Source of the DNA: UBA6627 sp965248675 | GTDB lineage: Bacteria > Chloroflexota > Dehalococcoidia > UBA2979 | DNA: 64,000 nt | NCBI GenBank assembly: GCA_965248675.1 | Contig: CBDFJZ010000005.1 | Location: 248,001-312,000 of the forward strand | Reading direction: 5' to 3' | Part shown: positions 1-8,242 of the stretch, one piece after another | Layout: every line of letters starts with the position of its first letter | How positions within the stretch are numbered: the first letter of the stretch is position 1 | Notes under the pieces: generated by a model | Databases searched by the model: none | Told to the model about the DNA's origin: nothing | What the model saw: only the letters and a program-made list of their open reading frames with translations | Program-made: the position numbers and the translations under genes

Positions 1-196
1 CGACTACCAGGAGCCGGTCCGCTACCGGCACCGCTGGTGGTTCCCGGAGTCCGGCTACCGCCAGACGTCGCCGCAGTACCTGGCGTCCGGGATCGCCGAC
101 GGTTCGCTGATCGTCGACTGGTGGAGCTTCTTCGTCGAGCGAGTCGATGAGTCGACGCTCGGATCACTCGACGGCGAAGTGTTGTTCCCCGAGTGA
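1..196 (+). CDS. C-terminal fragment of an unrecognised protein
   Basis: The frame reads from the window edge to a TGA at 194-196 and gives 64 residues rich in Trp, Tyr and Arg. No domain can be named from so short a tail. The stop overlaps the next start by four bases (GTGA at 193-196), so the two genes are probably translationally coupled and in one operon with the flippase-like membrane protein and the FAD enzyme that follow. A glycan-related role would fit that company, but nothing in these residues proves it. Confidence 0.6.
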   Translation, partial: DYQEPVRYRHRWWFPESGYRQTSPQYLASGIADGSLIVDWWSFFVERVDESTLGSLDGEVLFPE

Positions 197-1266
197 CGCC
201 AGGACGCGACGGGCGAGCCGATGAACCGCCGGCCGCCTCGGACAGCGGCTTCCGCGGCATGGCGGTGCGGGCGCTGATCGGCATCCTCGGTAGCGCGTTC
301 TTTCTCGTGCTGCTGCTGCGGCAGGTTCAGCTCGACGAGGTGGGCGATGCGTTCCGAGGCGTCGAATGGATCTGGGTCGTGCTCGCCGGGTTCCCGTTCG
401 CGGCTGCGTTGTGGGTGCGCGCGCTGCGCTGGCAGTTGGTGCTGCGCCCGGCGGTTGACCTCCGCTCGTCCGAGGCCACGTCGCTCGTGGTGATCGGCTA
501 CGCGGCGAACAACGTGCTGCCGATCCGCGCCGGCGAGGTGGTACGTGCGGTACTGGTCGAACGATCGACTGGCGCCGCGCGGATGCTCGTGCTGGGGACG
601 ATCGTCGTCGAGCGAGTGTTCGACGGACTGGTGCTCGCGCTGTTCCTCGCCGTGACGCTCGCGACCGCGGGGAGCAACGACACGTTGCGGGTGCTCGCGG
701 TGGTGGCGGCCGCCGGCTTTGCCGGCGCGACGGTGATCCTCGCCTGGATCGCCGCGAGACCGGAAGAAGCCTCGATCCAGCTCGTACGGTTGCTGCGGCT
801 GCTGCCGGCGCGTTTCCGCGCCCGGGCACGAATGTGGCTGGCGAGCTTCCTCGGTGGCCTGGGCCAGCTCCGGGGGATCGAGGCCTGGACAATGGTCGCG
901 GGCGCAACGGCGCTGTCGTGGGCGCTCGAGGCGGCCGCGTACTGGCTCGTCGGCGAGGCGTTCGGGCTCGGCCTCGATCCGTGGCTGTACCTCGGAGTGG
1001 CGGGGGCGGCGAACCTGGCGATCGCGGCGCCGAGCACGGCCGGCGGCACCGGGCCGTTCGAGTTCTTTGCGCGCGAGGTGCTGGTCGTCTTTGGCGTCAC
1101 GACGGCGCCGGGTACCGCCTACGCGCTGGCGCTCCACGCGCTGATCCTCGTGCCGGTCGTGCTCGCCGGGCTGGTGTTGCTCTGGCAGCGACACCTCGGT
1201 CCGGTCGTGCTCGCGAAGCCGGAGCGCGCACTGCCGCCGGCCGAAGCTGTCGAGTCACCTCGATGA
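193..1266 (+). CDS. Lysylphosphatidylglycerol synthase TM-domain / UPF0104 family membrane protein
   Basis: The 357-residue product has about eight hydrophobic segments. It carries the family landmark IGYAANNVLPIRAGEVVR near residues 100-117 and a GTG start overlapping the preceding stop. Family members (AglD/YbhN-like, without the lysyl-transferase domain) are polytopic inner-membrane proteins thought to move or handle lipid-linked substrates; the substrate here is unknown. A homolog of similar length lies at 43725-44789 in this window. The FAD oxidoreductase follows after 22 bases, so the genes probably form an operon for a surface glycan or lipid modification (inference). Confidence 0.8.
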   Translation: MTPGRDGRADEPPAASDSGFRGMAVRALIGILGSAFFLVLLLRQVQLDEVGDAFRGVEWIWVVLAGFPFAAALWVRALRWQLVLRPAVDLRSSEATSLVVIGYAANNVLPIRAGEVVRAVLVERSTGAARMLVLGTIVVERVFDGLVLALFLAVTLATAGSNDTLRVLAVVAAAGFAGATVILAWIAARPEEASIQLVRLLRLLPARFRARARMWLASFLGGLGQLRGIEAWTMVAGATALSWALEAAAYWLVGEAFGLGLDPWLYLGVAGAANLAIAAPSTAGGTGPFEFFAREVLVVFGVTTAPGTAYALALHALILVPVVLAGLVLLWQRHLGPVVLAKPERALPPAEAVESPR

Positions 1267-1288
1267 GGGCCCAACAGGGAGCGGGACG

Positions 1289-2629
1289 ATGAAGGCGGTC
1301 GTGATCGGCGGCGGCGTGGCCGGTCTGGCCGCCGCGTACGAGCTGACGAAGCACGGACACGAGGCGGCGCTCTACGAGGCGGGGCCGATCCTTGGGGGAC
1401 AGGTGCGCACGTTCGAGATCGGCGGCGGCCGGATCGAGAGCTTCTACCACCACCTGTTCCACTCCGACACGGAGATCATCGCGCTGATCGAGGAGCTCAG
1501 GCTCGGCGACGATCTGGAGTGGATCGACTCGAAGGGCGCGATGAACGCCGAGCAACGGAACTACCCGTTCGTCGGGCCGATCGACCTGTTGCGCTTTGAC
1601 CGCGTGTCGTTCCTCACGAGGATGCGGCTCGGCCTCGCGGCGCTGTGGCTCCGCCGCACCTCGGACTGGCAGCGCTACGAGGGCATGCGCGCGAGCGACT
1701 GGATCAGCTCGCGCGTCGGTCGCGAGGGCTACGAGCGCGTGTGGGGGCCGCTGCTGCGGGCCAAGTTTGGACCGTATGCCGACGACATTTCGATGACCTG
1801 GTTCTGGGGCAAGATCTACCTGCGCTTCGCCTCGCGCGAAGGTGGCCTCTTCGCGCGCGAGCAGCTCGGCTACCTGAGCGGCTCGTTCGGTCGCCTCGTC
1901 GACGCCGTCTCGGAGGCGATTGTCGAGCAGGGCGGCTCGGTCGCATCGGGCGTGCCGGTGCAGCGCATCTGTACCGAGGACGGTCGCGTGACGGGCGTGC
2001 AAGTGCCGTCGGACGCTGGCTCCGACCTCGTGGAGGCGGACGCCGTGATCGCGACGGTGCCATCCGGCATCTTCGCGCGCATGCTGCCCGAGCTGGGCGA
2101 CCTCGATCCGACATACGCCTCGATGATTGCGGCGCAGCAGTACCAGTGGGCGAGCGTGTTGGTGCTCGCGCTCGACCGGCCGCTGTCCGAGCACTACTGG
2201 CTGACGATGACCGACGAGGACTGCCCGTTCGTGGTGGCCGTCGAGCAGACAAACTTCGTGCCGGCCTCGAGGTATGGCGGCAAGCACGTCCTCTACCTGT
2301 CGAACTACACGGATCCCGACGACCCGATCATCGACCTCGACGCCGACGGCGTCTTCGAGCGGTACGAGCCGTACCTACGGCGGATCAACGCGGACTTCGA
2401 CCGCTCGTGGGTTACCGACCGCTGGCTGTTCGTGGATCGCGCCGGGCAGCCGGTGGTACACCACCGCTATCACGAGTCGATCGCGCCCCATCGGACGCCG
2501 GTCCACGGGCTCTACCTGGCGAACACCACGCAGATCTATCCGGAGGACCGAGGCCAGAACTACTCGATCCGGATGGGCCGTCGCGTCGCCCGCCTCGCCC
2601 GCCTCGATCACGCCCGCCACGAGGCGTGA
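1289..2629 (+). CDS. NAD(P)/FAD-dependent oxidoreductase, amine oxidase / protoporphyrinogen oxidase-like
   Basis: The product is 446 residues. An N-terminal Rossmann dinucleotide fold is clear: VIGGGVAGLAAAYEL at residues 5-19 followed by the acidic YEA end. A C-terminal FAD-binding segment (GLYLANTTQIYPEDRGQNYSI) near residues 410-430 matches the amine-oxidase superfamily. Relatives are often encoded beside glycosyltransferases and UPF0104 proteins and are UDP-galactopyranose mutase- or HemY-like; the substrate is not deducible. The AGGGAG upstream of the ATG is a good ribosome binding site. It is the last gene of the operon entering from the left. Confidence 0.8.
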   Translation: MKAVVIGGGVAGLAAAYELTKHGHEAALYEAGPILGGQVRTFEIGGGRIESFYHHLFHSDTEIIALIEELRLGDDLEWIDSKGAMNAEQRNYPFVGPIDLLRFDRVSFLTRMRLGLAALWLRRTSDWQRYEGMRASDWISSRVGREGYERVWGPLLRAKFGPYADDISMTWFWGKIYLRFASREGGLFAREQLGYLSGSFGRLVDAVSEAIVEQGGSVASGVPVQRICTEDGRVTGVQVPSDAGSDLVEADAVIATVPSGIFARMLPELGDLDPTYASMIAAQQYQWASVLVLALDRPLSEHYWLTMTDEDCPFVVAVEQTNFVPASRYGGKHVLYLSNYTDPDDPIIDLDADGVFERYEPYLRRINADFDRSWVTDRWLFVDRAGQPVVHHRYHESIAPHRTPVHGLYLANTTQIYPEDRGQNYSIRMGRRVARLARLDHARHEA

Positions 2630-2670
2630 CCGCCGGCCGAGCTGAATGGCGCAGTCGGGTGCGCGGTTTC

Positions 2671-2699
2671 TTGAACGCGCGGGTGCCGCTCCCTATAGT
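2671..2699 (+). promoter_or_regulatory. Sigma-70-type promoter for the subunit E/F operon
   Basis: TTGAAC (2671-2676) and TATAGT (2694-2699) are separated by exactly 17 bases, about 75 bases before the start of the NuoE-like gene. It is one of the best -35/-10 pairs seen in the window and lies in the only gap before the operon. Confidence 0.7.
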
Positions 2700-2774
2700 C
2701 TCGGTAGCCCGTGAAATCGCGCACGAACGCCCCCCGCGCCGTAGGCGCGTAAGCAGGAGCTGACAGGACGCCGG

Positions 2775-3302
2775 ATGCCGCTAGAGACCGAGGCTCGCGC
2801 GGAGCTCCGAGGGCTCGTCGCCGATCTGCTTCCGAACGACGGGAAGCTGCTCACCGCCCTCCATCGCGTCCAGCACCGCTACGGCTACATCTCGCGCGAG
2901 GCGATGGAAGTCGTCGCCGAGCAGCTCGAGCTGTTTCCCGCACAGGTCTACGGTGCCGCCTCGTACTACGAGGAGTACCGCTTCGAGCCGCCGCCGCGCA
3001 CCTCGATCCGCTGGTGCACTGGCCCCGCCTGCCGCCTCCGCAACGGCAACGGCATCCGCGACGCGATGCTCGCCACACTCGGGCTGTCCGAGGTCGGCGA
3101 CCAGACTGAGGACCGGAGCGCTGGCGTCGTCTTCGGGCAGTGCAACGGCACCTGCGAGCAGGCGCCGATGGTCTGGGTCGAGGACAACGTCGAACACACG
3201 CGCCGCGTGCACGGTCAGCTGACCGCCGCCGGCGCCGTCACGCTGGCGCGGGCGATCCGCGACGGCGAGGCGATCGAGGGAGGACACAAAACTGTCTTCT
3301 GA
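2775..3302 (+). CDS. NADH dehydrogenase subunit E-like thioredoxin-fold [2Fe-2S] protein
   Basis: The 175-residue product has the cysteine pattern of NuoE/HndA/FdsG proteins: Cys81 and Cys86 in WCTGPAC, then Cys123 and Cys127 in GQCNGTC, which ligate a [2Fe-2S] cluster. The N-terminal helical region (LLTALHRVQHRYGYIS) is also typical. AGGA at 2765-2768 sits six bases before the ATG. It overlaps the NuoF-like gene, its expected partner in passing electrons between NAD(H) and FeS centres. No catalytic large subunit (NuoG, formate dehydrogenase alpha, hydrogenase) is next to it, so the final electron partner is unknown. Confidence 0.85.
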   Translation: MPLETEARAELRGLVADLLPNDGKLLTALHRVQHRYGYISREAMEVVAEQLELFPAQVYGAASYYEEYRFEPPPRTSIRWCTGPACRLRNGNGIRDAMLATLGLSEVGDQTEDRSAGVVFGQCNGTCEQAPMVWVEDNVEHTRRVHGQLTAAGAVTLARAIRDGEAIEGGHKTVF

Positions 3303-5193
3303 TCCTGCCGCCATCCAGGCGGCGTTCGAGGCGATCCGCGACGCCGCCACCCCGGTCTACGAGGCCTGGCGCAGCCCTGAGCGTCCGCGCATCGACGTCG
3401 CGATCGACACCTCGTCGTTGGCGAACGGCGCCGCCGCGACGCAGGCGGCGATCGCCGGCCTTGTCGAGGAGCGCGGCGCCGTCGTCGACGTCGGGCGGAA
3501 CCACGGCTACGGCATCCAGTGGCTGCATCCGCTGGTGACGATCACCTGGCCCGACGGCACGAGCGTGCTCTACGGGCCGGTCACCGCTGACGACGCGGCC
3601 GCGATCGTCGACGAAGCGACGGGCGCGGCCTCGGGCGCATCGCGGCTCGCGATCGGCGTGCTCGCCGGCGAGCGCGGGGGCGTCGCTTCGATTCGCGAGC
3701 ATCCGTTCTTCGCCAACGAGCCGGCGGATCGCCGCCTCCTCGGCAACCTCGGGCGCTCCGACCCCGAGTCGTTCGAGCACTACATCGCGACCGGCGGCTG
3801 GGCCGCGATGGCGCGCATCCTCTACCGCGGCCAGGAACCCGAGGCGGTGCGCCAGGAGCTGACCGATGCCGAGGTGACTGGCCGCGGCGGCGCTTCGTTC
3901 CCGGCGGGCGTGAAGTGGAACTTCCTGGCCGGCGCGCCGGGCGACGAGCACTACATGGTCTGCAACGCCGACGAGGGCGACCCCGGCGCCTGGGTCAACC
4001 GCGTAGTGATGGAGGGCGATCCGCAGCTGCTGATCGAGGGCATGACGATCGCCGCCTTCGCGACCGCCTCGAAGCGCGGATTCGTCTACATCCGCGAGGA
4101 GTACCCGCTGGCCGTCGAGCGCACGGAGCAGGCGATTCGCCAGGCCGAGGAGGCCGGGCTGCTGGGCGACAACATCCTCGGGACCGACTTCTCGTTCCAG
4201 CTCGACGTGGTGAAGGGCGCCGGCGCATACGTCTGTGGCGAGGAGACCGGGCTGCTGTCTTCGATCCAGGACGACCGCGGGATGCCGCGCGTGAAGCCAC
4301 CGTTCCCCGCGCAGGCCGGCGTGTTCATGAAGCCCTCGAACGTGAACAACGTCGAGACCTACGCCAACGCGCCGTTCGTGATGCGGCACGGCCACGAGTG
4401 GTACATCGAAGAGGGCAACGAGGAGATGCGCGGCACGCGGCTCTTCTCCTTCTCAGGCGACATCCCGTACGCCGGTTTCATGGAGCTGCCATTCGGGACT
4501 CCACTCGCGGCGGTGCTCGACGCGTGCGGCGGGATCACGGAGGGCGAGCTGAAGGCGATCCAGTCGGGCGGTCCGCTTGGCAGCCTCGTACCGGCGTCCG
4601 CGCTGCCGACCCTGGTGTTCCAGAACTCCTCGTTCGCGCCGTACGACGCGATGATGGGCGCCGGCGGCATCGTCTGGGTGTCGGACCAGACGAGCCTGGT
4701 GATCCTCAACGAGCTGTTCTCGTGGTTCGTCGAGGAGGAGTCGTGTGGACGCTGTACGACCTGCCACGGCGGAAACCAGCGGATGACCGAGATCTTCCGC
4801 CGGATCATGGCCGGCAACGGACGCCGCGAGGACGCCGTCAACCTCCAGCTGATCGACGACACGCTACAGCAGTCGAACTGCGTGCACGGGCAGTTCAGCC
4901 CGAAGATCGCGCGCAACCTGCTCCAGCACTTCCGCGAGGACTACGAAGCGCTCGCCCTCGAACGTCGCGATCCGACGCTGACGGTCCCCGCGATGACGAC
5001 GTTCCGCGTCGCCAACTCGCGCGATCCGAAGGTCGAGGAGGCAGTCGCGATCTGCCCTGTCGACGCCTTCCGAGACGACCGCGGCTCGCGCACGATCGAC
5101 GATGACGCCTGCATCCGCTGCGGCGCGTGCACCGACCTCGCTCCCGGCGCGATCGTGCGCGAGGCGAAGACGCTCGAGGCCCTTCGGGCCTGA
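3292..5193 (+). CDS. NADH-binding NuoF-like flavoprotein with N-terminal thioredoxin-like and C-terminal ferredoxin domains
   Basis: The FMN/NADH site is visible as GRGGASFPAGVKW and CNADEGDPGAW, followed by GAGAYVCGEETGL. The [4Fe-4S] site is ESCGRCTTCHGG plus a later Cys in SNCVHGQ. The C-terminus adds a single ferredoxin-type cluster (AICPVDAF and CIRCGACTD). The first in-frame common start codon is TTG 3418, but coding-like sequence continues upstream to CTG 3292, eight bases after GGAGG (3279-3283). That start gives about 633 residues and an 11-base overlap with the subunit E gene. Fused forms of this kind occur in soluble NAD-dependent formate dehydrogenases and bifurcating enzymes. The CTG start is inference. 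Confidence 0.85.
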   Translation: MSSDPAAIQAAFEAIRDAATPVYEAWRSPERPRIDVAIDTSSLANGAAATQAAIAGLVEERGAVVDVGRNHGYGIQWLHPLVTITWPDGTSVLYGPVTADDAAAIVDEATGAASGASRLAIGVLAGERGGVASIREHPFFANEPADRRLLGNLGRSDPESFEHYIATGGWAAMARILYRGQEPEAVRQELTDAEVTGRGGASFPAGVKWNFLAGAPGDEHYMVCNADEGDPGAWVNRVVMEGDPQLLIEGMTIAAFATASKRGFVYIREEYPLAVERTEQAIRQAEEAGLLGDNILGTDFSFQLDVVKGAGAYVCGEETGLLSSIQDDRGMPRVKPPFPAQAGVFMKPSNVNNVETYANAPFVMRHGHEWYIEEGNEEMRGTRLFSFSGDIPYAGFMELPFGTPLAAVLDACGGITEGELKAIQSGGPLGSLVPASALPTLVFQNSSFAPYDAMMGAGGIVWVSDQTSLVILNELFSWFVEEESCGRCTTCHGGNQRMTEIFRRIMAGNGRREDAVNLQLIDDTLQQSNCVHGQFSPKIARNLLQHFREDYEALALERRDPTLTVPAMTTFRVANSRDPKVEEAVAICPVDAFRDDRGSRTIDDDACIRCGACTDLAPGAIVREAKTLEALRA

Positions 5194-5278
5194 ACGACGC
5201 TTCGCGCCTCGTGAAGCGAGAACTTCAAGTCTGCGCCGTCCCTCGCCCCGGGCAAGACCGCCTCATCGACATCCTTGT

Positions 5279-5308
5279 TTGGACCTCGCGAGCGGGACCG
5301 CGTTAGCT
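5279..5308 (+). promoter_or_regulatory. Possible promoter for the HIT gene
   Basis: TTGGAC (5279-5284) and TTAGCT (5303-5308) are 18 bases apart and end 26 bases before the preferred ATG at 5335. The -10 is a weak match, so this is tentative. Confidence 0.3.
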
Positions 5309-5334
5309 TTGGCGAGGACTCACTCCGGCCGGTC

Positions 5335-5787
5335 ATGACCTTCGAGATGCCTCGGCGCGAACCCTGCCCCTTCTGCGACAACGTCGCGGGCCGCGTCCCA
5401 GCGAGCGGGGTCGAGATGGCGGCTCTTGCCGACGATCAGCTCACGCTCTCCTTCCTGAACCCGCGCCAGATTCAGCCGGGTGCCCTGCTCGTTATCCCGA
5501 AGCGGCACGCGCCTACCCTCTTGGATCTGACCGCTGACGAAGCCACGGCGGTGATGCTCGCGGTGCGGCGCGTCTCCCACGCACTCGTTGAGGCTGTGAA
5601 CCCAGCCGGGCTCAATCTTTCACAGAACAATGGCCTTGTCGGCTACCAGAGCGTTCCGCACTTCCACATGCACGTGGTGCCGCGCTACCCGGACGATGGC
5701 GGGATCTGGGGTGAGAAGCCAATGCCCGACGTCACGCCCCTACGGGAGCGGCTCACGATGGCGGAGCGAATCAAGCGCCACCTCTAA
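5335..5787 (+). CDS. HIT family nucleotide hydrolase/transferase
   Basis: The 150-residue product has the histidine triad HFHMHVVPRY at residues 109-118 and an N-terminal zinc-type pair CPFC at 11-14, as in Hint/Fhit-like proteins that hydrolyse nucleoside phosphoramidates or dinucleoside polyphosphates. ATG 5335 was chosen because MTFEMPRREPCPFC begins where family members begin; an in-frame TTG at 5275 would add 20 unlikely residues. It stands alone between the NuoF-like gene and the Nudix gene. Confidence 0.85.
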   Translation: MTFEMPRREPCPFCDNVAGRVPASGVEMAALADDQLTLSFLNPRQIQPGALLVIPKRHAPTLLDLTADEATAVMLAVRRVSHALVEAVNPAGLNLSQNNGLVGYQSVPHFHMHVVPRYPDDGGIWGEKPMPDVTPLRERLTMAERIKRHL

Positions 5788-5934
5788 CGATCTCACCTCC
5801 TTTGCGTACTCGGGGCTGCGACAGGAACCCCTCCGCGCTCTCAGCCGGTCCGTCGCCGAGGGCCGGCCGATCGAGACCGAGGAAGTCTCAGGCGAGTAGG
5901 CCGCACCTTGGTCGTCGCGTAGGTTCGAGGCCTG

Positions 5935-6978
5935 ATGGCGGTCAACCTCGGTCATTGCGGTAGCTGTGGAACGGCGCTCGTCCCGTTTGAGCCGGAGCCG
6001 TCGCACGGGCGCTGTCCGGCGTGTGGCCACCTCGAGTTCAACAACCCGATCCCGGTGGCCGGCATCCTCGTCGTGCGGGACGGCAAGGTGCTGCTCACGT
6101 GCCGCTCGATCCAACCTCGGCGCGGGTTCTGGGCGTTCCCGGGTGGGTTCGTCGAACGCGGCGAGACGATCGAGGAGGCCGCCCTGCGCGAGACGCGGGA
6201 GGAGGTCGGCCTCGAGGCCCGCATCACCGGGATCGTTGGCTGGCCGTACTCGATGGTCGAGGCGGGGCGAGTCGTCGTCGCGTTTCGCGGAGAGGCGGAC
6301 GGCGAGCCGCAAGCGCTGTCCGAGGTCGCCGAGATCGGCTGGTTCGGGCCAGACGAGATCCCATGGGACGAGATTGCGTTCCACACGACGACGGCCGCGC
6401 TGCGCGCGCTCCTCGTGGAGGGGTTCACTTCGCCCCCGGCGCATCCCCACGTGCGTCGCTTCGAGAATGAGCCGGAGCCGCACGTGCTGCCTCGACACTG
6501 TCGTGCCTGCGGCGAGCCGCTGCGCGCGAGCGAACCGCACGAGGAAGGACACGGGTCGTGCGACGCCTGCGCCGCGCCGCACTGGGAGAACCCGGTGGTC
6601 GGCGCCAGCCTACTCGTCGTGCGCGACGGGCGGGTGCTGCTCGGCCGGCGCGGGAAGGAGAGCCGGCCCGGGTTTGGCCTCTGGGCTGGGCCTGCGGGCT
6701 TCGGCGAGCTGGGCGAATCGATCGAGGAAACCGCGCGCCGCGAGTTGCACGAGGAGACTGGTCTTCACGGCGAGGTGACCGGGTTGATCTCGGTCTACAC
6801 GGGCACGAGCCACATCGAGGTGGCCTTTCACGGCGAAGCGGCGGGCGAGCCCGTGGCGACCTCGGAGTTCCCGGAGCTGCGCTGGTTCGCGGCGAGCGCG
6901 CTTCCCTGGGGCGGGATGTTCGACAGCTGCTCGACGTCGGTCGAGCTGCTGAGCGAGCGCGGCCTGCTGTTCGGTTAG
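5935..6978 (+). CDS. Tandem zinc-ribbon/Nudix hydrolase (two complete copies in one chain)
   Basis: The 347-residue protein contains the same two-domain unit twice. Unit 1 has a zinc ribbon (CGSC ... CPAC, residues 8-31) and a Nudix box GGFVERGETIEEAALRE...REEVGL. Unit 2 has a ribbon (CRAC ... CDAC, about 185-210) and the box AGFGELGESIEETARRELHEETGL. Both boxes keep the G-x5-E-x7-RE-x-x-EE-x-G residues needed for metal binding, so both domains look active. Single-unit relatives are NudC-like or ADP-ribose/NADH pyrophosphatases; the substrate here is unknown. TAGGTT (5920-5925) lies nine bases before the ATG and there is no Shine-Dalgarno, suggesting a very short leader. Confidence 0.85.
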   Translation: MAVNLGHCGSCGTALVPFEPEPSHGRCPACGHLEFNNPIPVAGILVVRDGKVLLTCRSIQPRRGFWAFPGGFVERGETIEEAALRETREEVGLEARITGIVGWPYSMVEAGRVVVAFRGEADGEPQALSEVAEIGWFGPDEIPWDEIAFHTTTAALRALLVEGFTSPPAHPHVRRFENEPEPHVLPRHCRACGEPLRASEPHEEGHGSCDACAAPHWENPVVGASLLVVRDGRVLLGRRGKESRPGFGLWAGPAGFGELGESIEETARRELHEETGLHGEVTGLISVYTGTSHIEVAFHGEAAGEPVATSEFPELRWFAASALPWGGMFDSCSTSVELLSERGLLFG

Positions 6979-7031
6979 TCGAGGCCGCAGACGGCGATCG
7001 ACTAAACTGCTCCCCATCGCGAGGCGTCCAA

Positions 7032-8120
7032 ATGACCGCACCCGCCGGACCGACGACGCTCCCGGTTCCCGAGGACTACGTCAGCGCGCACGTGGCCGCG
7101 CTCGCCGGCTTTGTCCGCCCCGGCAGCCACCTCGACGGCGGTACGCGACATGCGGTTGTAGAGGAGTCGAGGGCGGCGCGCCAGTGCGCCTTCTGCGCCG
7201 AGCGGGCTAGCGCGCTGTCGTTCGCCTGGGTATCCGGCGAGCACACGACGGCCACCGACCTCACCTCAGGCCTCGTCGAGGTGGTGCACCGGCTGACGAC
7301 CGACCCGGGCCGGCTGACGCATGCGTGGTTTGGCGGTGTCCTCGAAGCGGGGGTAACGCGCGAGCAGTACGTGGAGACCGCCGGGCTGATCGGTACCTCG
7401 ACGATCACGGACACGTTCGCGACGGCGCTGACCGGCGCGCCTTCGGATCTGGCGGCCGCGGAGGCGGGCGAGCCGAGCGGCGAGCGGAACGATCAGCTCG
7501 TCGACGTCGGGGCGTACGTGGGGCTGATGGACCACGAGCACCCGCACCCGCGGTTTGCCGACCGCCCGGCGCCGAACATCTGCCGAGCGCTGGCGATGGT
7601 GCCGTCCGCCGTCGACGAGTTCTGGGAGCTGTTCTCGCCGCACTACCGGCCATCGGCGACACAGCCCGAGGACGAGTTCGGGCGTTCGCAGATCGAGTTC
7701 GTCGCCGCGAGGACGTCCGCGCTGAACGAGTGTTTCTACTGAACGGCCTACCACGCCAACGCCCTCCGTGTGAGCGGCGAAGACCAGGACCTCATGTACG
7801 ACCTGGGAGCGGTCACCCAGCAGGTCGAGAGCGACGGCGGTGTGCTCCATGGCGATTACCTCCTCGAATTGACCGAGGCGGTCGTGAGGTGGCGACCCGC
7901 CGACGTCGAGTCCCTACGAGCGCGAGGCGTCGAATTGCTCAGCGAGGCGGGATTCGTACGCGCGATCGGCGTGGCTTCGGGATTCGACGGGATCAACCGC
8001 GTGGCGGACGCGATCGGGATCCCGCTGGACGACCGTTTCGGATCGCCAGAACAGGCGTTCTGGGACGGCACGAAGATCCACGAGTTCTCGGAAGGCGCCG
8101 TCGTTCGCATTCAGAGCTGA
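7032..8120 (+). CDS. AhpD/carboxymuconolactone-decarboxylase family protein, probable selenoprotein (in-frame TGA at 7740-7742)
   Basis: The frame from ATG 7032 (GAGG seven bases upstream) runs to a TGA at 7740-7742 and continues without another stop to 8120, giving 362 residues if TGA is read as selenocysteine. The local reading is AARTSALNECFY-U-TAYHANALR. That is the AhpD/CMD active-site context (LN-C-x-x-C-x-x-x-H) with Sec in place of the second catalytic Cys. The piece downstream of TGA has no ribosome binding site or good start codon of its own (nearest GTG 7770). AhpD-like selenoproteins are an established family. The alternative is a nonsense mutation of a TGC/TGT codon. A degenerate CAFC pair lies in the N-terminal half. 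Confidence 0.75.
7740..7779 (+). promoter_or_regulatory. UGA codon and candidate bacterial SECIS hairpin
   Basis: After the TGA, CGCC (7754-7757) can pair with GGCG (7776-7779) and GC (7761-7762) with GC (7774-7775). This leaves an 11-base apical loop (7763-7773) containing GTGTG, about 20 bases from the TGA. Position and GU-containing loop suit a bacterial selenocysteine insertion element, but the stem is short and the fold was judged by eye. Confidence 0.4.
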
Positions 8121-8145
8121 TCGGAGGCGCCTCGAGGCACGCGGA

Positions 8146-8171
8146 GACGGCCGCCCGCAAAGGCGGCCGTC
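8146..8171 (+). terminator. Strong hairpin, probable terminator
   Basis: A perfect 10-bp stem GACGGCCGCC/GGCGGCCGTC with the loop CGCAAA lies 25 bases after the stop of the AhpD-like gene and before the two-component system. No T-run follows, which is common in GC-rich genomes. Confidence 0.6.
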
Positions 8172-8229
8172 GACCGTTGCGCAGGCCCGCGCGCAGGAAG
8201 ACTGTCATCGCCTCGTAAGGACCGCGGCG

Positions 8230-8235
8230 TAGGCT
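8230..8235 (+). promoter_or_regulatory. -10 box of a probably leaderless response-regulator mRNA
   Basis: TAGGCT ends seven bases before the ATG at 8243, so transcription would start at or next to the start codon. No Shine-Dalgarno is present. No good -35 can be seen. Confidence 0.45.
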
Positions 8236-8242
8236 GGAAGCC

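Noticed and set aside
55..1194. Long minus-strand frame of 379 residues opposite the UPF0104-type gene
   Set aside because: Composition (Arg/His/Glu/Gln-rich, no hydrophobic core) is that of an antisense shadow in GC-rich DNA; the plus-strand frame has clear family motifs.
7770..8120. Separate small gene starting at GTG 7770
   Set aside because: It has no ribosome binding site, begins in the middle of the AhpD/CMD active-site region and is in the same frame as the upstream part; read-through of the TGA explains it better.
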